Shown here: positions 6,080-8,652 of the stretch, one piece after another | Position numbering within the stretch: the stretch's first letter is position 1 | How the letters are laid out: each line of letters opens with the position of its first letter | DNA from: an uncultured Eggerthellaceae bacterium | GTDB taxonomy: Bacteria > Actinomycetota > Coriobacteriia > Coriobacteriales > Eggerthellaceae | Direction of reading: 5' to 3' | Assembly (NCBI GenBank): GCA_946626265.1 | Contig: CAMOUE010000089.1 | Location: 1-8,652, forward strand | Length of the DNA stretch: 8,652 nucleotides | The notes under the pieces: model-generated | Told to the model about the DNA's origin: nothing | Databases searched by the model: none | What the model saw: the letters and a program-made list of their open reading frames with translations, nothing else | Made by a program: the position numbers and the translations under genes

Positions 6080-6580
6080 CTACTCGTCGAGCGGGCTCTT
6101 CACATGGGCGAGCTCTTTCGCCTGCTTGCCCGTGAGGTGCTCGATCTCCAGCTCTATCATGTGCATGCGGGAGTACGCACGTGCGATCTCGGCCTCGAGC
6201 GCTTCGTCCTGGCCGGGATTGTACTTGTCGCCGAGCAGCCTGATGGCGGCCATCTTGGCTTCTTCTTCGTCCATGATGCGGACGCGGCCGAACGCGACGA
6301 CGCTGCGGAAGAGCGTGGAATAGTCCGCCGGGACCACGTCGTCGCGGTCGATGACGCAGAACGACGCCTTGTCGCAAGCCTCGATGGCATCGACCTTGTG
6401 CCCCGACTTGGCGCTGTGCATGTAGATCTTTCCGTCATCGTACACGTAGTTGATGGGGACGGTGTAGGGATAGCCCTCGTCGCCGAGGACCGCGAGGATG
6501 CCCGTCTTCCCCTGCTTCAGGATCTCGACGGCCTCTTCGTCGGCCAGCTGCTGCTTGAACCTGCGCATTTCCCTGAACAT
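6080..6580 (-). CDS. FMN-binding split-barrel protein, pyridoxamine 5'-phosphate oxidase/NimA-like
   Basis: A 166-residue protein of the FMN-binding split-barrel (PPOX-like) superfamily. The start MFREMRRFKQQLADEEAVEIL followed by GILAVLGDEGYPYTVPINYVYDDGKIYMH is the common pattern of NimA-related flavoproteins. HSAKSGHKVDAI (55-66) is the flavin-contacting turn, and FRSVVAFGRVRIMDEEEAKM (91-110) the next conserved strand and helix. Substrate and reaction cannot be told; some relatives reduce nitro groups, others are uncharacterised reductases or flavin/heme binders. True pyridoxine oxidase (PdxH) function is unlikely from this short form. ATG 6580 is preceded by GGAAGGAG at about 8 nt, while the GTG at 6589 overlaps that site and was set aside. 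It lies 53 nt after ackA and 18 nt before the EFR1-type gene, so the three are probably co-transcribed. Confidence 0.85.
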   Translation of the reverse strand: MFREMRRFKQQLADEEAVEILKQGKTGILAVLGDEGYPYTVPINYVYDDGKIYMHSAKSGHKVDAIEACDKASFCVIDRDDVVPADYSTLFRSVVAFGRVRIMDEEEAKMAAIRLLGDKYNPGQDEALEAEIARAYSRMHMIELEIEHLTGKQAKELAHVKSPLDE

Positions 6581-6633
6581 GCTGCACACTCCTTCCGGGC
6601 TTGCGAGACGTGCCGTCGAGCCGCCCCTGTTCG

Positions 6634-7848
6634 CTAGTGGATCTGGCTCACGAGATTGTCGGTTTCGCGGGCGATGCGCATCTCCTCGTCGGTCGTGACG
6701 ACGCAGATGCGAATCGGGCTGTCGTCGATCGAGATGATGCGGTTCGCGCCGATCTGGCCGGTGAAGTCGTTGCGCTCCTTGTCCAAGATCATGCCCATGT
6801 GCGCGAGCCCCGCGAAGATGCGCTCGCGCAGCTTGGCGGAGTTCTCGCCGATGCCGGCGGTCATGACGACGGCGTCGGTGCGGGTCATGGCCGCATAGTA
6901 GCTGCCGATCGCCTTCTGGATCTTGTAGACGTACATGTCGATGGCCAGCTCAGCGCGCCTGTTACCGGCATCGGCCGCCTCGAGCACGTCGCGCATGTCG
7001 CCGCCGACGCCCGAAATGCCCGCGATGCCGGATTCCTTGTTCAGGATCTCGTCCATGTCGTCGAACGTCTTGCCCTCGCGGCGCATGATGTAGGTCACGA
7101 TGGCCGGGTCGATCGAGCCCGAGCGCGTGCCCATCATGAGGCCCTCGAGCGGCGTGAAGCCCATGGTGGTGTCGATGGACTTGCCGTGGTTCACCGCCGT
7201 GATGGAACCGCCGTTGCCCAAGTGGCACGTGATGAGGCCCAAATCGCGCAGCGGACGCCCGAGGAGGTTCGCCGCCTGCTGGGCGGCGTAACGGTGGCTC
7301 GTGCCATGGGCGCCGTAACGGCGGATGTGGTACTCCTCGTAGTACTGCCAGGGCAGCGGGTACATGTAGGCCTTCGGCGGCATGGTCGTGTGGAAGGCGG
7401 TGTCGAACACGGCGACTTGGGGCGTGTCGGGCATGAGCTCGCGCAGCATGTCGATGCACGCGTCGGCCGCCGGGTTGTGCAGCGGTGCGAGCTCTTCGCA
7501 TTTGTCGAGGTTCGCACGCGCCTCGTCGTCGATGAGGGCTGCTTTCGTGAAGTACTCGCCACCCGCGACGATGCGGTTGCCGACGGCGTCGATCTGGCCC
7601 AGGCCGCTGATGGGCGATTCGGGGTCGTCGGTCATGACGTCGAGGAGCTTGCGCAGGCACTGCGCGACGGACATGTCCGCGACGTTGTACGTGACCTTGG
7701 CGAAATCGGGCGCGAACGAGATGGTCATGTACGCCTGGTCGGTGCCCACCTTCTCGGCGAGGCACTTCATGCGCGTGACCTTGCCTTCCGTTTCGATGAG
7801 CTGGGACTTGAGGGACGAGCTCCCCGCGTTGACGACCAAGACGAGCAT
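6634..7848 (-). CDS. ackA: Acetate kinase
   Basis: A full-length 404-residue acetate kinase, which makes ATP from acetyl phosphate in the cytoplasm; in a fermenting anaerobe this is a main ATP-yielding step. The family start MLVLVVNAGSSSLKSQLI contains N7, S10 and S12 and K14. Further active-site residues can be placed at R92, H124, D149 (AVFDTAFH), H181 (GAHGTSHRY), LGNGGS (210-215), R242 (TRSGSIDP), the nucleotide-binding AGIGENS (331-337) and the C-terminal TDEE (386-389). One loop is unusual: the typical GHRVVHGGE reads G90-N-R-I-V-A-G-G-E, keeping R92 but losing both histidines. ATG 7848 has GGAAGGAA about 8 nt upstream. The usual partner pta (phosphotransacetylase) is not adjacent: a divergent hydrolase gene lies upstream and a flavoprotein gene downstream. 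Confidence 0.97.
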   Translation of the reverse strand: MLVLVVNAGSSSLKSQLIETEGKVTRMKCLAEKVGTDQAYMTISFAPDFAKVTYNVADMSVAQCLRKLLDVMTDDPESPISGLGQIDAVGNRIVAGGEYFTKAALIDDEARANLDKCEELAPLHNPAADACIDMLRELMPDTPQVAVFDTAFHTTMPPKAYMYPLPWQYYEEYHIRRYGAHGTSHRYAAQQAANLLGRPLRDLGLITCHLGNGGSITAVNHGKSIDTTMGFTPLEGLMMGTRSGSIDPAIVTYIMRREGKTFDDMDEILNKESGIAGISGVGGDMRDVLEAADAGNRRAELAIDMYVYKIQKAIGSYYAAMTRTDAVVMTAGIGENSAKLRERIFAGLAHMGMILDKERNDFTGQIGANRIISIDDSPIRICVVTTDEEMRIARETDNLVSQIH

Positions 7849-7887
7849 AATTCGCGTTCCTTCCGACTTCGTTGTTTCGATTGTTCC

Positions 7888-7898
7888 ATTCTACCAAT
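7888..7898 (-). promoter_or_regulatory. Candidate extended -10 promoter for ackA
   Basis: On the minus strand TTGGTAGAAT includes TAGAAT (7893-7888, 5 of 6 matches to TATAAT) preceded by TG with one base between, the extended -10 pattern. No -35 match is seen at 16-18 bp, as is usual for extended -10 promoters. Transcription would begin near 7881, with a leader of about 33 nt. Weak evidence. Confidence 0.35.
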
Positions 7899-7955
7899 GA
7901 CCACGGCCGCGCGCTCGTCGGTTGTGTATTATGGGAAGGAAGTTCAGACGCGGGT

Positions 7956-7973
7956 TTGCAACCAGCTTGCAAC
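7956..7973 (+). repeat. Direct repeat TTGCAAC in the leader of the MBL-fold gene
   Basis: TTGCAAC occurs at 7956-7962 and again at 7967-7973, 11 bp apart, ending 5 bases before the GGAGG ribosome site (7979-7983) of the hydrolase gene. Each contains the palindrome TTGCAA. One helical-turn spacing suggests a possible protein-binding site, but two 7-bp copies could also arise by chance. A possible -10 (TATTAT, 7927-7932) lies upstream with no good -35. Confidence 0.3.
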
Positions 7974-7988
7974 GGAACGGAGGCAATC

Positions 7989-8609
7989 ATGGCGACGATG
8001 TTGTACCAGGGCCACGGGTCGTACCGGTTCACGCTCGACGACGGGACGGTTGTTTACGTCGACCCCTTCGTGGGAGAAGGCTACGACATGCCCGCCGACC
8101 TGATCTTGGTCACGCACGAGCATTTCGACCACAACCAGGTCGACAAGATGCCGCATGCGGACGGCTGCAGCATAGTCCGGGCAGCCGACGTGCATCCCGC
8201 GAACGGGGACTACCTGACCGTCGCCGACCACGGCGTGCGCATCACGGCCGTCCAAGCATGCAACAAGAACCACCCGATCGACGAGTGCGTCGGGTTCGTC
8301 CTCGAGCTCGACGGCGTCACGTTCTACGCGTCGGGCGACACGAGCATGACCGACGACATGAAATCCGGAAAGCTCGCGGCGCTCGGCATCGATTACGCCG
8401 TGTTCCCGGGCGACGGCTTCTACAACATGGACGTCGCGGAGGCGAGCGCATGCGCGAAGCTCGTCGACGCGCGGCACAGCATCCCGCTGCATCTCGTGCC
8501 GATGAGCAACCCGGACGACCCCAGCCAGCTGTTCAGCCGCGAGCGCGCCGAGGCGTTTGAGGGACCCGGCCGCATCATCCTGGAACCCGGCGACGAGCTG
8601 AAGCTCTAA
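7989..8609 (+). CDS. UlaG-like metallo-beta-lactamase-fold metal-dependent hydrolase
   Basis: A 206-residue MBL-fold protein of the UlaG-like (COG2220-type) group of small cytoplasmic hydrolases. The metal-binding motif is T42-H43-E-H45-F-D47-H48. Further ligand candidates are H95 (KNHPIDE), D117 (TFYASGDTSMTDD) and H168 (SIPLHLVPMS). The N-terminus MLYQGHGSYRFTLDDGTVVYVDPF is typical for the group, where a strand pair leads to the D-P-F before the HxHxDH loop. The substrate is not predictable: relatives include a lactonase (UlaG) and many proteins without known function. ATG 7989 is preceded by GGAGG (7979-7983) at 5 nt. An open frame continues upstream to 7872 but would overlap the ackA promoter region and has no conserved residues. 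The gene is divergent from ackA, with 140 bp between the starts. Confidence 0.93.
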   Translation: MATMLYQGHGSYRFTLDDGTVVYVDPFVGEGYDMPADLILVTHEHFDHNQVDKMPHADGCSIVRAADVHPANGDYLTVADHGVRITAVQACNKNHPIDECVGFVLELDGVTFYASGDTSMTDDMKSGKLAALGIDYAVFPGDGFYNMDVAEASACAKLVDARHSIPLHLVPMSNPDDPSQLFSRERAEAFEGPGRIILEPGDELKL

Positions 8610-8624
8610 GAATACGGCGATGCC

Positions 8625-8652
8625 CGTCCCCGCTGCCAGAAGCGCCGGGACG
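8625..8652 (+). terminator. Possible terminator stem after the MBL-fold gene (cut by window edge)
   Basis: CGTCCC (8625-8630) pairs with GGGACG (8647-8652). A C/C mismatch follows, then two more pairs inside, starting 15 nt after the stop codon. The window ends at the last base of the stem, so a U-tail cannot be checked. Confidence 0.4.

Noticed and set aside
5201..6637. A 478-codon plus-strand open frame opposite the EFR1-type and split-barrel genes
   Set aside because: Low-complexity R/H/V/D-rich translation without motifs; both genes on the other strand have family signatures and ribosome sites.
7872..7988. N-terminal extension of the MBL-fold protein from 7872
   Set aside because: It would overlap the ackA promoter candidate and has no fold-like pattern; ATG 7989 has GGAGG upstream and a typical family N-terminus.
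6601..8103. A 500-codon plus-strand open frame opposite ackA
   Set aside because: It is antisense to an unmistakable acetate kinase and runs into the MBL-fold gene in another frame.

Overview
The window is gene-dense, high-GC DNA with almost all genes intact. Gene content points to an anaerobic actinobacterium of the class Coriobacteriia, probably Eggerthellaceae. The basis is high GC with C/G-ending codons, two proteins carrying paired 4Fe-4S clusters (an aldo/keto reductase fusion and an EFR1-type flavodoxin-ferredoxin), an acetate kinase and a bacterial Ccm (system I) cytochrome c maturation locus. The taxon is an inference from gene content and was not tested by search.

Layout. (1) 1-2388, minus strand: ccmE followed 3 nt later by ccmF, which runs off the left edge. 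They move heme to apocytochromes c outside the membrane. CcmE has a CxxxY heme-binding motif in place of the classical HxxxY, and it appears to contain two CcmE-like OB folds. A promoter candidate lies upstream, and a hairpin separates it from the next gene. (2) 2581-3741, minus: an aldo/keto reductase with a C-terminal 2x[4Fe-4S] domain. It is transcribed divergently from (3) 3884-4246, plus: a HIT/HINT-family nucleotide hydrolase. (4) 4336-5183, minus: a toxin-antitoxin pair (ribbon-helix-helix antitoxin, PIN-domain toxin) with a 4-nt ATGA overlap and tandem 11-bp repeats at its promoter. The toxin gene looks AT-richer than its surroundings, so the pair is probably an acquired module. (5) 5246-7848, minus: ackA, then an FMN-binding split-barrel (PPOX/NimA-like) protein, then the EFR1-type flavodoxin-ferredoxin. 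All three run in one direction with short gaps, so they are probably one operon. (6) 7989-8609, plus: a UlaG-like metallo-beta-lactamase-fold hydrolase, divergent from ackA.

The genes fit an anaerobic redox and energy economy: substrate-level ATP from acetyl phosphate (AckA), flavin and Fe-S electron carriers, and c-type cytochromes for respiration. The most notable points are the duplicated CxxxY-type CcmE, three 18-bp tandem repeats across the start of the EFR1 gene, and the repeat array at the toxin-antitoxin promoter. I found no RNA gene, insertion sequence or CRISPR array. No gene-free stretch exceeds about 145 bases.
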